Positions 35,877 through 45,555 of a stretch of 64,000 nucleotides of DNA are shown here, one piece after another. The notes below the pieces were generated by a model that was not told where the DNA came from, ran no database searches, and saw only the letters and a program-made list of their open reading frames with translations. This DNA comes from Demequinaceae bacterium. GTDB taxonomy: Bacteria; Actinomycetota; Actinomycetes; Actinomycetales; Demequinaceae. Both the position numbers and the translations under genes were made by a program. Location: positions 62,001 to 126,000 of the forward strand of contig JAFGBM010000004.1 in NCBI GenBank assembly GCA_016933155.1, read 5' to 3'. The first letter of the stretch is position 1. Each line of letters opens with the position of its first letter.

Positions 35877-36871
35877 GTTTCTTGTCTCCTCAGTTCCTCG
35901 GGGCCGACGACGACCAGCCTTCCATACTCCCGGCGCGCCTCGAACCCTCCCGGGAGCGACACCGAACCCTGCCCGCGGTAGTTCGTGACCAGCTGGTCGA
36001 TCGCCTTCACGTGGGTCGAGGTCAAAGGTCCCGCGCCGAGGCGTTCCGCCAGCATCTTGAGAATCCTCCCCCGGAGGGCCTCGGGGAGCGAGGACAGCAT
36101 CTCGATGGGCCAGGCGTCGACGGGAGTGGAGGTCCGGAGGGCGGCTCGGGCCTGCCGATCGAGTTCGTCCGCATCGGCCTGGAGGAGGGCGGCCGAACGG
36201 GCCAAGCCCGGGATCACACCGGGCCCGAGGACATCGACGAGCGCGGGCATGACCTTGCCCCGGAGGGCCGATCTCTTCGATCCCCCGTCGGGCTCGTTCA
36301 TGGGGTCCAGCCAGGGGCTTAGGCCCATCGCCTCGCAGACGGCGACCGTGTCCCGCCTCCTCAGCCCGAGAAACGGCCGGAGGATGCTGCCCCGTCGGGG
36401 TGCCATGCCGGAGAGTGCCCGGGCCCCCGAGCCCCGGGCGAGGGCCAGCAGGACGGTCTCCGCCTGGTCGTCCATCGTGTGCCCGAGCAGGACGTGAGGA
36501 TTGACTCCCCCCTCCGCGATGACGCGTCGCTCGATGGCCTCGTATCGGGCGACCCTGGCCGCAGCCTCCAGCCCACCCTCCCGTCCGACTTTCACCTTCT
36601 CGACGAAGACGGCGGACATGCCCGCGAGACGGCACTGGTCGATGGCGTGGAGAGCCACCCGGCCGCTGTTCTTCTGAATCCCATGGTCGACGACGATGGC
36701 GCCGGCCACGAATCCTCGTTTCCTGGCGATGAAGGCCGTGGCGGCCGTCAGGGCAAGGGAATCCGGCCCGCCTGAACATGCGACCCACAGGCGCGTCCCC
36801 GCCTCAAACCCCTCGAGAGCCTCGCGGACGGCGGACCGCGCAGCGGCCACGGCCGGGTGGGGGCCGGTCAT
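35873..36871 (-). CDS. tilS: tRNA(Ile)-lysidine synthase
   Basis: Modifies the wobble cytidine of tRNA-Ile(CAU) to lysidine so that it reads AUA, 332 residues. N-type PP-loop CSGGPDSLAL near 33, VVDHGIQ, GHTMDDQAETVLLALARGSG and RPFLGLRRRD. Only a short C-terminal domain follows. tilS-hpt-ftsH is a widely conserved order; here tilS starts 24 bp after the D-alanyl-D-alanine carboxypeptidase gene. Confidence 0.96.
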   Translation of the reverse strand: MTGPHPAVAAARSAVREALEGFEAGTRLWVACSGGPDSLALTAATAFIARKRGFVAGAIVVDHGIQKNSGRVALHAIDQCRLAGMSAVFVEKVKVGREGGLEAAARVARYEAIERRVIAEGGVNPHVLLGHTMDDQAETVLLALARGSGARALSGMAPRRGSILRPFLGLRRRDTVAVCEAMGLSPWLDPMNEPDGGSKRSALRGKVMPALVDVLGPGVIPGLARSAALLQADADELDRQARAALRTSTPVDAWPIEMLSSLPEALRGRILKMLAERLGAGPLTSTHVKAIDQLVTNYRGQGSVSLPGGFEARREYGRLVVVGPEELRRQET

Positions 36872-36895
36872 GGGCGCCGTCCTGTCATGACTCCA

Positions 36896-38326
36896 TTATC
36901 CGCACCCGCAGGCGGCCACAGCCGACAGGAACTCGTCGATGGCCGCCTTGGGCCTCGTCTGGCCCCAGGGCAGTCCGTCCGTGAGAATCGAATAGGCGAG
37001 CCACCTCCCGTCGGCGGTGACCACCGTCCCGCTGAGGGCGGTCACCCCGGACAGGCTTCCCGTCTTTCCCCGGACGACCCCCGCCCCCTCCATGGACCCG
37101 AACCTGTCGTACAGGGTTCCCCGAAGAGCCGCGATCGGGTACTGCTCCAGGAGCGATGCGTGGTCCGGATCGCGGGCCAGGAGGACGACGAGGTCCGTCA
37201 GCATCCGGGGGGTCAGACGGTTCTTCCGCGACAGGCCCGATCCGTCAGCCAGGACGGCGTCGTCGAGGTCGAGACCCCTCGCTTCGAGGAGCCTCAGCAT
37301 TTCCGCTAGGCCGGCCTCCGTTGTCCCCTGTCGCCCCGCCTCCAGGGCAACGATCTTGACGAGATCCTCCGCAAGCGTGTTCACCGAGTACCAGAGCATG
37401 TACGCGACGACGTCCGACATCGGCGCCGACTCCACCGAGGCGAGCATGACCTCGCCCGGAGCCGCCACCCCTTTGGCCAGCGAACGAACGGTGATGCCCC
37501 GCTCCTCGAGTCGTCCCTTCAACACCTCCCCGACGTTGAGACCCGGATCGAGGTACCGCTCGGGATCGTCCTCCGTTCCTGGCACCAACCCCAAGTTGAT
37601 CGCGAGCCCAGAGACCGGGCCGGCATAACCCTCGGTCACGTTGTCCCACGACCAGCTCTCGGGAATGGATGCTCCCCCGAACACGTGGTCGTCGACAACG
37701 AGGTCCACCTCGGTGATGCCGGTGGAGCCGAGGGCGACGACCACTCGGTCCGCAAGATCGGCCACCCCCGCAAACCCGTTGGGGCTTCCCTCCGTCCCCT
37801 TGTGCCCGTATCCCGCGACGAGGAGCATGTCCCCACCGGCGACGAGCGTGAGCCGGACCCGTCCCGTATCGGCGGATCCCGACCAGGTCACGGAGGTCTC
37901 GAGACGCCGGTCTGGCGGAATGGAGTACTCGACGGCAGCCGCGGTCAGCATCTTGACATTGGACGCCGGAATCTGCAGATCATCCGCCCGGATCTCGGCC
38001 AGGACCCGACCCGTGGCGATGTCGACGACGATGAGGCCGAGATTGGTGCCGTTTCCGACCCGGGAATCGGCGTTGAGGGTGTTCGCCATGCTCTGGATCG
38101 CCGCCGACGAAGGGATGGGGGCGGTGGAGTCGATGCTCGCGACCGGCGATCCAGGCGGAACCGACTCCGGAGCGGCGGAATCCGGAAACGGAGACGGCGA
38201 GGGTTGAGGTGGATCGTCCGTGATCCAGCCGGGGACCACATCGGAGGCGTCGGCCACCGCGTATCCCCCTGCAAGGACCAGCAAAACGGCGCCGGTCGTT
38301 GCCGCCACTATTGAAGGACGTGCCAC
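36896..38326 (-). CDS. dacB: D-alanyl-D-alanine carboxypeptidase (PBP4/DacB type)
   Basis: Class C penicillin-binding protein trimming peptidoglycan, 476 residues. The GTG at 38326 is preceded by AAGGAGG. N-terminal signal or membrane segment about 6-25, Pro-rich linker to 70, then the S13 peptidase: active-site SxxK in ASNVKML near 150, SxN in YSVNTLAED near 325 and KTG in RGKTGSLSG near 435. First gene of the long operon through tilS and the folate genes. Divergent from pyrophosphatase. Confidence 0.92.
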   Translation of the reverse strand: MARPSIVAATTGAVLLVLAGGYAVADASDVVPGWITDDPPQPSPSPFPDSAAPESVPPGSPVASIDSTAPIPSSAAIQSMANTLNADSRVGNGTNLGLIVVDIATGRVLAEIRADDLQIPASNVKMLTAAAVEYSIPPDRRLETSVTWSGSADTGRVRLTLVAGGDMLLVAGYGHKGTEGSPNGFAGVADLADRVVVALGSTGITEVDLVVDDHVFGGASIPESWSWDNVTEGYAGPVSGLAINLGLVPGTEDDPERYLDPGLNVGEVLKGRLEERGITVRSLAKGVAAPGEVMLASVESAPMSDVVAYMLWYSVNTLAEDLVKIVALEAGRQGTTEAGLAEMLRLLEARGLDLDDAVLADGSGLSRKNRLTPRMLTDLVVLLARDPDHASLLEQYPIAALRGTLYDRFGSMEGAGVVRGKTGSLSGVTALSGTVVTADGRWLAYSILTDGLPWGQTRPKAAIDEFLSAVAACGCG

Positions 38327-38383
38327 ACTCTCCTCCTTTATGCGCCACACTAGTCAGTAGATCGACTCAACAAAGGACTGATA

Positions 38384-38887
38384 ATGGAATTCGACGTCAT
38401 CATCGAGATCCCCAAGGGGAGCCGGAACAAGTACGAATTCGACCATGAAACCGGTCGGATCCGGCTGGATCGAATGCTCTTCACGTCGACCCGGTACCCG
38501 GATGACTACGGCTTCATCGAGGGAACGCTAGGCCTCGACGGCGACCCCCTGGATGCCCTGGTTCTGCTGGAGGAACCCACCTTCCCCGGCTGCCTCATCC
38601 GGTGTCGGGCGCTGGGCATGTTCCGCATGCGTGACGAGGCCGGAGGGGACGACAAGGTCCTCTGCGTCCCCATCGCCGATCAGCGGGCCGCGTGGCGCCG
38701 AGAACTCAGCGACATCAGCGACTACCACCGCCTGGAGGTGCAGCACTTCTTCGAGGTGTACAAGGACCTCGAGCCCGGCAAGTCCATCGAGGGAGCGCAC
38801 TGGGTCGAGCGCGAGGAGGCGGAGGAGGAGATCCGCACCTCATACGAACGGGCGAGGGAGACCCCGTCCAAGTCTCACCGGCACTAG
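38384..38887 (+). CDS. ppa: Inorganic pyrophosphatase (family I)
   Basis: Soluble Mg-dependent pyrophosphatase, 167 residues, normal bacterial length. Active-site residues in [11 protein letters not shown], the signature [10 protein letters not shown] and the following metal ligands. AAAGGA precedes the ATG. Divergent from dacB in a 57-bp gap. Confidence 0.96.
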   Translation: MEFDVIIEIPKGSRNKYEFDHETGRIRLDRMLFTSTRYPDDYGFIEGTLGLDGDPLDALVLLEEPTFPGCLIRCRALGMFRMRDEAGGDDKVLCVPIADQRAAWRRELSDISDYHRLEVQHFFEVYKDLEPGKSIEGAHWVEREEAEEEIRTSYERARETPSKSHRH

Positions 38888-38914
38888 GCCGACGATCGAC
38901 AGGGGAGCGACGGG

Positions 38915-40219
38915 CTACGGCCGCCCTACGTAGGGCATGAGGTTGTTCTGCGCCCAGTTGCGGTAGTCCCGGGTCTTGACGGTGTATCCAGGGCGAGGCG
39001 CCTCGACGATCATGTTGTTCCCGATGTACATCGTCACGTGGTACACGGCGCTCGCCTGCCTGTTCGTGCCAAAGAAGATCAAGTCGCCCTTCCGAAGGGC
39101 CGAGTAAGGCACCTTTCCCACGTAGGCGTACTGGTTCTTGGACGACCGCGGGAGCGATACGCCCGCCGTCCTCCAGGAAACCATGGTCAAGCCCGAACAG
39201 TCCCAGGAATTGGGCCCGGCTGCACCGTAGACGTACGGCTCCCCGAGTTGGGCAAGGGCGAAGGCCACGGCGATCTCCCCCTGCGTCGCCGACCCGACCG
39301 ATTTCCCGCCGATGGGGGTGACGCTGCTGTCCCCTTCGGACGATCCGCTCGATCCGCTCGATCCGCTCGACTGGGCTGCCACCAATTGGGCCCAGAGGGC
39401 AGCCTCATAGGCCGCGCGGGCTTGCCGGTCCCTCGCCAGGCCCGCCTGCCTCTGGCTCTCGAGCGACCACGAGACTCGGCGGAGTTGCGCAAGTCGGGCA
39501 ATAGCCTCCTCCCTCGTGGCAACGGCCTCGACGAAGGCCTGTTGGGCCTGCTTCTCCGCCTCGACGGCAGCCGCATACGCCTCCCTGGAGGCATGTTCGG
39601 CCTGGACCGCCGCTTCCGCTGCCTCCTCGGCGTATTGCCGCATCGTGCGGGCTACGAGTTCCGCCGCCCTGACCTGCTCGATCACGAGCGCGGCATCCCG
39701 CGATGCCCGATCGAGCGCCTCGGATCGCACGATGACGTCTTCGAATCCATCCGCGGTCATGATGGCCTCGAAGGAGCCGAGGCTCCCTCCCTCTCGATAG
39801 GACGCCATGGCGAGGACGGCCAGGTCGTCCCGGGCATCCTCGAGCGCGCGTTCGGCCTCGTCGGCCCGGTTGTTCGCCGCAAACAACTGACGCTGCGCCT
39901 CGATGTTCTCCCACTGGGTCTGGGTGTATTCCTCCTGGGCCGTGTAGACCGCGACCTCCGCGTCCTCCATCGCCTTCTCGAGTTGCACGATGGCAGCATC
40001 CAACTGCGCGACGGTGGAGTTCTGGTTTCTCACGGCCGCCTGGGCCGCCCGAACCTCCGACGACCCGGGGTAGGGGTCGGCCTGGGCCGCGGGGGAGACG
40101 ATGACCAGCAGCACGCTCGCGAGCGCCAAGGCGGCTATCGCGGACACGACGGCTCTCCAGTGGACCTTCCAGTCCGCCGACGCCACCGCAGCCTGTCCCA
40201 TTCGGCTCTCCATGGTCAT
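38915..40219 (-). CDS. Secreted NlpC/P60 peptidoglycan endopeptidase (RipA-like)
   Basis: Exported cell-wall hydrolase, 434 residues. A signal segment (about 24-46) ends near AQADPYP; residues 50-280 form a long Ala/Glu-rich coiled coil; a short Ser/Gly linker holds SSG repeats; the C-terminal NlpC/P60 domain has the catalytic Cys in SWDCSGLTMVSW, His in VYHVTMYIG and a third polar residue in VEAPRPG. Similar to mycobacterial RipA and corynebacterial Cgp proteins that split septal peptidoglycan. Start ATG 40219 has AAGGTGG upstream. The coiled coil suggests control by a partner such as FtsEX, by analogy. Confidence 0.88.
   Translation of the reverse strand: MTMESRMGQAAVASADWKVHWRAVVSAIAALALASVLLVIVSPAAQADPYPGSSEVRAAQAAVRNQNSTVAQLDAAIVQLEKAMEDAEVAVYTAQEEYTQTQWENIEAQRQLFAANNRADEAERALEDARDDLAVLAMASYREGGSLGSFEAIMTADGFEDVIVRSEALDRASRDAALVIEQVRAAELVARTMRQYAEEAAEAAVQAEHASREAYAAAVEAEKQAQQAFVEAVATREEAIARLAQLRRVSWSLESQRQAGLARDRQARAAYEAALWAQLVAAQSSGSSGSSGSSEGDSSVTPIGGKSVGSATQGEIAVAFALAQLGEPYVYGAAGPNSWDCSGLTMVSWRTAGVSLPRSSKNQYAYVGKVPYSALRKGDLIFFGTNRQASAVYHVTMYIGNNMIVEAPRPGYTVKTRDYRNWAQNNLMPYVGRP
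39342..39368. repeat. Three tandem 9-bp repeats encoding Ser-Ser-Gly
   Basis: GATCCGCTC occurs three times perfectly in tandem inside the linker of the NlpC/P60 gene. Unit loss or gain keeps the frame and would change linker length. Confidence 0.8.
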
Positions 40220-40408
40220 GCATCAACCACCTTCGTCATCGGACGGGAAGCCCCGCCGTGCCGAACACCACTCCCCAGCCAGCAGCATCTCTCCTTCGAT
40301 GGTACGTCGACCGAGGGGAATGACGAAATGGCCTGGAATGTGACGTGCCTCTCATTCGGCTTTCGCGGCTGAACGGCCAAGTGGCAGGTCGGGTGGCCCC
40401 GGGTGCCC

Positions 40409-40414
40409 TAGGGT
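40409..40414 (+). promoter_or_regulatory. -10 box (TAGGGT) upstream of metX
   Basis: TAGGGT lies 10 nt before the metX ATG and no ribosome-binding site is visible, so the leader would be only a few bases long. Confidence 0.4.
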
Positions 40415-40424
40415 AGTCAGCGGC

Positions 40425-41621
40425 ATGGATGACGACGAGATCGAATCCGACGCGTGGGCCGCCGATCCCGGACCCACCGCGCACGTGCCCTTTCCTGCGT
40501 CCGCGGCCTGGCGTGAAGGGGACCACCCCGGGCGTCGCCGCTTCGCCAACATCGGCGATCTCGCCCTTGAGGCCGATCCCCTGGGCACCCTTCCATCTGT
40601 CCGGCTCGCCTACGAGACCTGGGGAGAACTGAACAAGGCCGGCGACAACGCGGTATACATCGCCCACGCCCTCACGGGGGACTCCCACGCATTCGGACAT
40701 GCCGAGGAGGGCCACCATACGGGCGGCTGGTGGAACTCGATGGTCGGTCCCGGCAAGCCCATCGACTCTGATCGATACTTCGTCGTCTGCGCCAACGTGA
40801 TCGGAGGCTGCCAGGGTTCCACGGGGCCATCTTCCCCGCACGAAGACGGTCGGCCCTGGGGCTCACGCTTTCCCTACCTCACCCTGCGGGACATGGTCCG
40901 AGCGGAAATCGCCCTCACCGAACGTCTGGGCATCGAGTCCTGGCGGCTCGTGACGGGGCCGTCGCTCGGGGGCATGAGGGCGATCGAATGGGCTGCCATG
41001 GCGCCCTCTCAGGTTCGGGCCATCGCCCCCGTCGGCGCGGCGGCCGCGACGACAGCCGATCAGATCGCATGGTGCACCCCCCAATTGGCGGCCATCCGGG
41101 CCGATCCGAGATTCCGCGGGGGCGACTACTACGACGCGCCGGACGACGACGGGCCCCACATCGGGATGGGCCTCGCCCGGATGATCGCCCATGCTACCTA
41201 CCGCTCGGAGGGCGAACTCAATTCCCGCTTCGGACGCTCCTACCAGGGCGACGAAGACCCCATCGGGCGCGGGGGGCGATTCGCCGTCCAGTCCTACCTC
41301 GAGCACCATGCGCGCAAACTCGCCCGGCGTTTCGACGCCAATACCTACATCACGCTGACCGAGGCGATGCTCTCCCACGACGTCGGCCGGGGCCGTGGGG
41401 GGATCGAGAAGGCCCTCGCGGGGATCACCATCCCCGCCCTAGTCGTCGCGGTCGACTCCGATCGCCTCTATCCCGTCTCGAACTCCGAACTCCTCGACGC
41501 CCACCTCACGGGCTCGTACGGAGTCAAGCTGGTCCACTCTGACGTCGGGCACGACGGCTTCCTCGTGGAATCCGGGCAACTGAACGCCCACATGGAAGAG
41601 TTCCTCGGGACGCTCGGCTAG
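40425..41621 (+). CDS. metX: Homoserine O-acetyltransferase
   Basis: Alpha/beta-hydrolase enzyme activating homoserine for methionine synthesis, 398 residues. Nucleophile Ser in GPSLGGM near 168, conserved NVIGGCQGSTGPSS oxyanion region, catalytic Asp in VVAVDSDRLYP near 345 and His in DVGHDGFL near 374. The metX family also includes succinyltransferases, so the acyl group is inferred. No metY or metB lies beside it; it stands alone, convergent with the fused oxidoreductase. Confidence 0.93.
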   Translation: MDDDEIESDAWAADPGPTAHVPFPASAAWREGDHPGRRRFANIGDLALEADPLGTLPSVRLAYETWGELNKAGDNAVYIAHALTGDSHAFGHAEEGHHTGGWWNSMVGPGKPIDSDRYFVVCANVIGGCQGSTGPSSPHEDGRPWGSRFPYLTLRDMVRAEIALTERLGIESWRLVTGPSLGGMRAIEWAAMAPSQVRAIAPVGAAAATTADQIAWCTPQLAAIRADPRFRGGDYYDAPDDDGPHIGMGLARMIAHATYRSEGELNSRFGRSYQGDEDPIGRGGRFAVQSYLEHHARKLARRFDANTYITLTEAMLSHDVGRGRGGIEKALAGITIPALVVAVDSDRLYPVSNSELLDAHLTGSYGVKLVHSDVGHDGFLVESGQLNAHMEEFLGTLG

Positions 41622-41639
41622 CGGCGTCGCGCCTGCCGG

Positions 41640-44528
41640 CTACTTGCTGGCGGCCTTGCCGGAGGCCTGTCCGGCCGCCCTGTTCCGATCCTCGATGCGG
41701 GTCGCCAGGAGCTGAGCCAGGTGAAGACCCGAGACGTTGGCCAGGTCGTCCGCCTGGGTGCGGCAGGAGTATCCGTCCGCCAGGTAGACCGAACCCTTCG
41801 GCGCGTCTTTGAGGGCAGGCAGGAGCGAGTTGTTCGCCACGGCGACCGATGTGTCGTAGTGGTCCTGGGTGGTGCCCCACATCCCGGCCATGCCGCAGCA
41901 GCCCGAGGCCTCCGTGACGGTCGCTCCGGCCTTGGCGAGCAGTTCGCGGTCGGCCTCGAATCCGATGACGGAGTAGTGGTGGCAGTGGGGTTGGACGACG
42001 GCGGTGACGTCATCCAGCGTCGGGGGCTTCCAGTCCGGACGAGGGGCGACGGGGGCCCGACCCGTGAGGATCTCGGCGAGGGTGAAGGTGCTTCGGGCGA
42101 CGGCCCGAGCGCGGGGGTCGTCCGGGAGGAGCTCCACGAGGTCGCTGCGGAGGGTCGCCGTGCACGAGGGCTCGACTCCGACGATGGGAATCCCGTTGAC
42201 CGCGAAGGGGCCGAGGACGGTCAGGAGGTGGCTCAACCTCTTCCTGGCCCCGTCGAGCTGGCCGGTCGAAATCCAGGTGATGCCGCAGCATGCCTGGCCC
42301 TCGGCGATGATGACCTCGAAGCCCGCGTCCTCGAGCACCGCGAGGATGGCGTGGGGGATCTCGGGGGCCATTCCGTCGCTGAACGAGTCCGCCCACAGGA
42401 GGACGCGGCGGGGCCCGGGGGTGCTGTCACTCGTACGACGGGCGCGAACGGCTGCGCTCCGACGGAAAGGCTTCGTCGCAAATCGGGGCATGTGGCGCCT
42501 CGTGTCGAGGCCCGCCAACTTGACCACGATGCGCTCGATCCACCGGGGTTTCATGAGCAGGTTGGCCGCCCACGGGGCGAGGCCGACGAGTCTGAGCCAC
42601 CGGGGAAGCCATCCGAGCGAGTAGTGCATGATCGGCCGGATACGGCCTTTGTACTTGCGGTGGAGGACCTCCGCGCGGTAGGCGGCCATGTCCACGGCGG
42701 ACGGGCAGTCCGACGAGCAGGCCTTGCAACTGAGGCAGAGGTCGAGGGCCTCGAGCACCTCGGGTGAGGTCAGGCCCTTGACGAGGGTCCCGTTGACCGC
42801 GTCCTGAAGCACCCGGGCGCGTCCGCGGGTGGAATCCTTCTCGTCCTTGGTCGCCGCGTAGCTCGGGCACATGAAGCCCGTGCCCTGCTCGATCGAATCC
42901 GCCCGGCACTTCCCGACCCCCGTGCACCGGTGCACGGCCTCGGAGATGTCGCCGTGGTCATGGAGGAAGGCGAAGCCCGTGCTCCGTTCGACGACCGGGG
43001 CGTGAGGGCGGCGCAGGTCGGCGTCGAAGGGGCGGGGATCCACGATGACGCCGGGATTCATGAGGTTGTGGGGATCGAAAAAGTGCTTGATCTCGGAGAA
43101 GGCCTGGATCGCGGCAGGCGAGTACTGCCGGGCCAGGAGTTCGCTCCGGGCACGGCCGTCTCCGTGCTCTCCGGTGATGGTCCCCTCGTGCTTGATGGCA
43201 AGGTCCGCGGCCTCTTCCATGAAATCCCGGAAGGCCGGGACATTGTCCCGAAGCGGGAAATCGAGGCGCATGTGGACGCATCCCTCGCCGAAGTGCCCGT
43301 ATTTCTGCCCGGAGATGCCGAAACGATCGAAGAGGCCGTCGAGGTCCCTGAGGTAGTTGCCGAGGTTGCGGGGAGGTATGGCGGCGTCCTCCCACCCCGG
43401 CCAGGCCTCGACGTTCTCCTCGGTGCGGCCAGCGAGGCCAGCCCCGTCGGCTCGGATGGCCCAGAGCCGGGCGGCCTCCTTGGGGTCGGGAACGATCCGG
43501 TGGGCCAGCGCCCCCGAGTCCTTGGCGATCCCCCTCATGGCCTGGGCGGCCTCCTCGGGGGTGTCTCCCCCGGTTTCGACGAATAGGAAACTGGCGCCCG
43601 CGGGAAGCTCGGGGATGGATCCGGAACCCTTGACGGCCCGGACCCTGTCGGCCAGGGAGGCGTCGAAGCCCTCGATCGCCTGGGGCTTGTAGGCGAGCAT
43701 GGGGACGACCGCGTCTGCCGCGGTCGGCATGTCGTCGTAGCCGAAGGCCCCCATCAGGAGGTGCTTGGGGGGCTTCACGAGGCGGACCTCCGCCTCGACG
43801 ATTGATGCGAGCGTGCCCTCGGTCCCGCCGAAGAAGCGTCCGAGATGGTGCCCGTTCTCGGGCAGGAGGTGCTCAAGGGAGTAGCCGGCCACCTGACGGG
43901 TGGTCTTGCCGAATTCCCTCCGGATGAGGGCGAGGTGCTCCTTGACCCATTCCTCGAGGCCGGGCACCACGGAGAGGTCGTCTTCCGCGATGAACCGATT
44001 GCCCTTGCCGTCGACGACGTCGAGGGAGAGCACATTGTCGGCGGCCTTGCCCCAGACGAGGGCGCGCGGACCGCAGGCGTTGTTCGCGATTGTCCCTCCG
44101 AAGCAGGCGCGGGTGATCGTCGACGGGTCGGGGCCGAACCGGAGCCCGTGTTTGGCGGCCTCCCGTTGCAGGTGGCCGAGAATGGTGCCGGGCTGGACCC
44201 GTGCCGCCCGCTTCTCGGGATCGATCGACAGGATCTTGGTCATGTGCCGCGACGTGTCGAGGACGATGCCCGGTCCGATCGAGTTCCCTGCGATGGAGGT
44301 TCCGCCGGCCCGCATGGTCACCGGAGCGCCGACTTCCCGGGCGGCCTTCAAGGCGGCGACGAGGTCGTCGGCATTCCGCGGGAAGGCCACGACCTCGGGG
44401 ACGACGCGGTAGTTCGAGGCGTCGGTGGAGTACTCGGCCCTGCGCCTCGTCGAGGAATCGACCTCCCCGTCGATGGCTTCCTTGAGGGCGGCGACCCAAT
44501 CGGCGACGGGGGGAGGAGGTGCGGTCAT
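41640..44528 (-). CDS. Fused FAD-linked oxidase / Fe-S oxidoreductase (GlcD-GlcF type)
   Basis: Large 962-residue enzyme joining two modules. N-terminal FAD-binding domain (about 35-215, with RAGGTSIAGNSIG) and FAD-oxidase C-terminal domain (to about 500) as in glycolate and D-lactate dehydrogenases; then a ferredoxin-like part with CTGVGKCR and CLSCKACSSDC (about 530-605); then CCG-type Cys-rich motifs, including ASGCCGMAGMWG near 872. It likely oxidises a 2-hydroxy acid such as D-lactate or glycolate and passes electrons to the respiratory chain; the substrate is not readable. The ATG at 44528 has GACAAT exactly 6 nt upstream (leaderless); a longer frame reaches 44699. Confidence 0.88.
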   Translation of the reverse strand: MTAPPPPVADWVAALKEAIDGEVDSSTRRRAEYSTDASNYRVVPEVVAFPRNADDLVAALKAAREVGAPVTMRAGGTSIAGNSIGPGIVLDTSRHMTKILSIDPEKRAARVQPGTILGHLQREAAKHGLRFGPDPSTITRACFGGTIANNACGPRALVWGKAADNVLSLDVVDGKGNRFIAEDDLSVVPGLEEWVKEHLALIRREFGKTTRQVAGYSLEHLLPENGHHLGRFFGGTEGTLASIVEAEVRLVKPPKHLLMGAFGYDDMPTAADAVVPMLAYKPQAIEGFDASLADRVRAVKGSGSIPELPAGASFLFVETGGDTPEEAAQAMRGIAKDSGALAHRIVPDPKEAARLWAIRADGAGLAGRTEENVEAWPGWEDAAIPPRNLGNYLRDLDGLFDRFGISGQKYGHFGEGCVHMRLDFPLRDNVPAFRDFMEEAADLAIKHEGTITGEHGDGRARSELLARQYSPAAIQAFSEIKHFFDPHNLMNPGVIVDPRPFDADLRRPHAPVVERSTGFAFLHDHGDISEAVHRCTGVGKCRADSIEQGTGFMCPSYAATKDEKDSTRGRARVLQDAVNGTLVKGLTSPEVLEALDLCLSCKACSSDCPSAVDMAAYRAEVLHRKYKGRIRPIMHYSLGWLPRWLRLVGLAPWAANLLMKPRWIERIVVKLAGLDTRRHMPRFATKPFRRSAAVRARRTSDSTPGPRRVLLWADSFSDGMAPEIPHAILAVLEDAGFEVIIAEGQACCGITWISTGQLDGARKRLSHLLTVLGPFAVNGIPIVGVEPSCTATLRSDLVELLPDDPRARAVARSTFTLAEILTGRAPVAPRPDWKPPTLDDVTAVVQPHCHHYSVIGFEADRELLAKAGATVTEASGCCGMAGMWGTTQDHYDTSVAVANNSLLPALKDAPKGSVYLADGYSCRTQADDLANVSGLHLAQLLATRIEDRNRAAGQASGKAASK

Positions 44529-44534
44529 GCGCAC

Positions 44535-44540
44535 ATTGTC
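44535..44540 (-). promoter_or_regulatory. -10-like GACAAT before the fused oxidase
   Basis: GACAAT lies 6 nt upstream of the ATG, the same geometry as the TANNNT boxes of other leaderless candidates; the match is weaker. Confidence 0.35.
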
Positions 44541-44652
44541 GCAGACCCCGCCGAACGCCGAGGGTGACGGAAGGCCCAGGCTCCACTCCCCTCGACATCG
44601 GCCCATACGAGATACTGGAAAACCGACTGCAGCGGACTCCTCGATCCCGGGT

Positions 44653-45555
44653 TCAGGCCCACCTGTCGACCCACGGCTCCAGACGGGACCAGATCGCATG
44701 GAATGAGCGCACAGACGTCAACATGTTCAGGCTTGACGACGGTTCTTCCCCCTGGGCAACCGCTTCGAGTGTCGACGGTAAATCGGCATCGAAATCCACC
44801 TCTCCCACGAGTTCGAGGCTCAGGTCTCGACATGCTGCTCTGATCCGCTCCGCTCCGGTTGCCGACAGGTCGGCCTTGTTCAGCACGACCTTGACCGGGA
44901 CACGCAGCTGATTCGCAAGTCCGACCAGCCGTCGCAGGTCGTGCTCCCCCGAGAGGGTCGGCTCCGTGACGGCCAACACTCCGTTGGCGCCGGTGATCGA
45001 GGCGATGGCTGGGCAGCCAACACCCGGCGGGCCGTCGATGACGACGAGTTCGGCATCACGCTCGTTCGCGATACCGTCGGCATGTTCTCGGACGCTGGTC
45101 ACGAGTTTGCCCGAGAGATCCTCACCCGGCCGCAGTCGACCGAAGACGATAGGCCCGGTGGGGCCTTCACCGACCAGGATCTCGCCTGCCTGGTGCGGAA
45201 GGAAAGAGATCGCGTCGACCGGGCAAACCTGAGCACAAGACCCACAGCTCTCGCACAACCAGGGATCGATGACGGCGAGGCCCTCGTCCGACTGGGACAA
45301 CGCGTCGAAGCGGCATTGGTCGATGCACGCCCCGCATCCCGTGCAGGCCCCCCCATCGACGACGGCCCTCGGATTCCCAGCGAACGGCGAGCGGGTGAGC
45401 ACGTCCACCCGCAGGGCGACGGGAAGGTTGGAGGCCTCCACGTCGCAGTCGGCGATGACCAACCGACGGGTAGATGCCGCGAGGCGAACCAACACGGCTG
45501 ACAGGGTGGTCTTCCCCGTCCCGCCCTTCCCCGAGGCCACGACGAGTGTTCTCAC
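44653..45555 (-). CDS. MinD-type ATPase with embedded 2[4Fe-4S] ferredoxin domain (copy 1)
   Basis: P-loop NTPase of 300 residues. Deviant Walker A SGKGGTGKTT (about 8-17), DCDVEASN near 38, then an inserted ferredoxin domain with two complete CxxCxxCxxxC sets (CTGCGACIDQC and CESCGSCAQVC, about 68-110), and the second half of the ATPase with VIDGPPGVGCP. Such proteins occur in pairs beside NifX-like proteins in anaerobes and are linked to Fe-S or metallocofactor assembly and electron transfer; exact activity is unknown. The GTG at 45555 overlaps the stop of copy 2 (GTGA). Last gene of the PadR-NifX operon. Confidence 0.85.
   Translation of the reverse strand: MRTLVVASGKGGTGKTTLSAVLVRLAASTRRLVIADCDVEASNLPVALRVDVLTRSPFAGNPRAVVDGGACTGCGACIDQCRFDALSQSDEGLAVIDPWLCESCGSCAQVCPVDAISFLPHQAGEILVGEGPTGPIVFGRLRPGEDLSGKLVTSVREHADGIANERDAELVVIDGPPGVGCPAIASITGANGVLAVTEPTLSGEHDLRRLVGLANQLRVPVKVVLNKADLSATGAERIRAACRDLSLELVGEVDFDADLPSTLEAVAQGEEPSSSLNMLTSVRSFHAIWSRLEPWVDRWA

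Noticed and set aside
35877-36788. Apparent N-terminal extension of hpt by 300 codons
   Set aside because: The extension is tilS read in another frame; the real hpt starts at 35876 or 35870.
39342-39368. Short repeats as a CRISPR-like array
   Set aside because: Nine-base units without spacers inside a coding region; simple in-frame tandem repeats.
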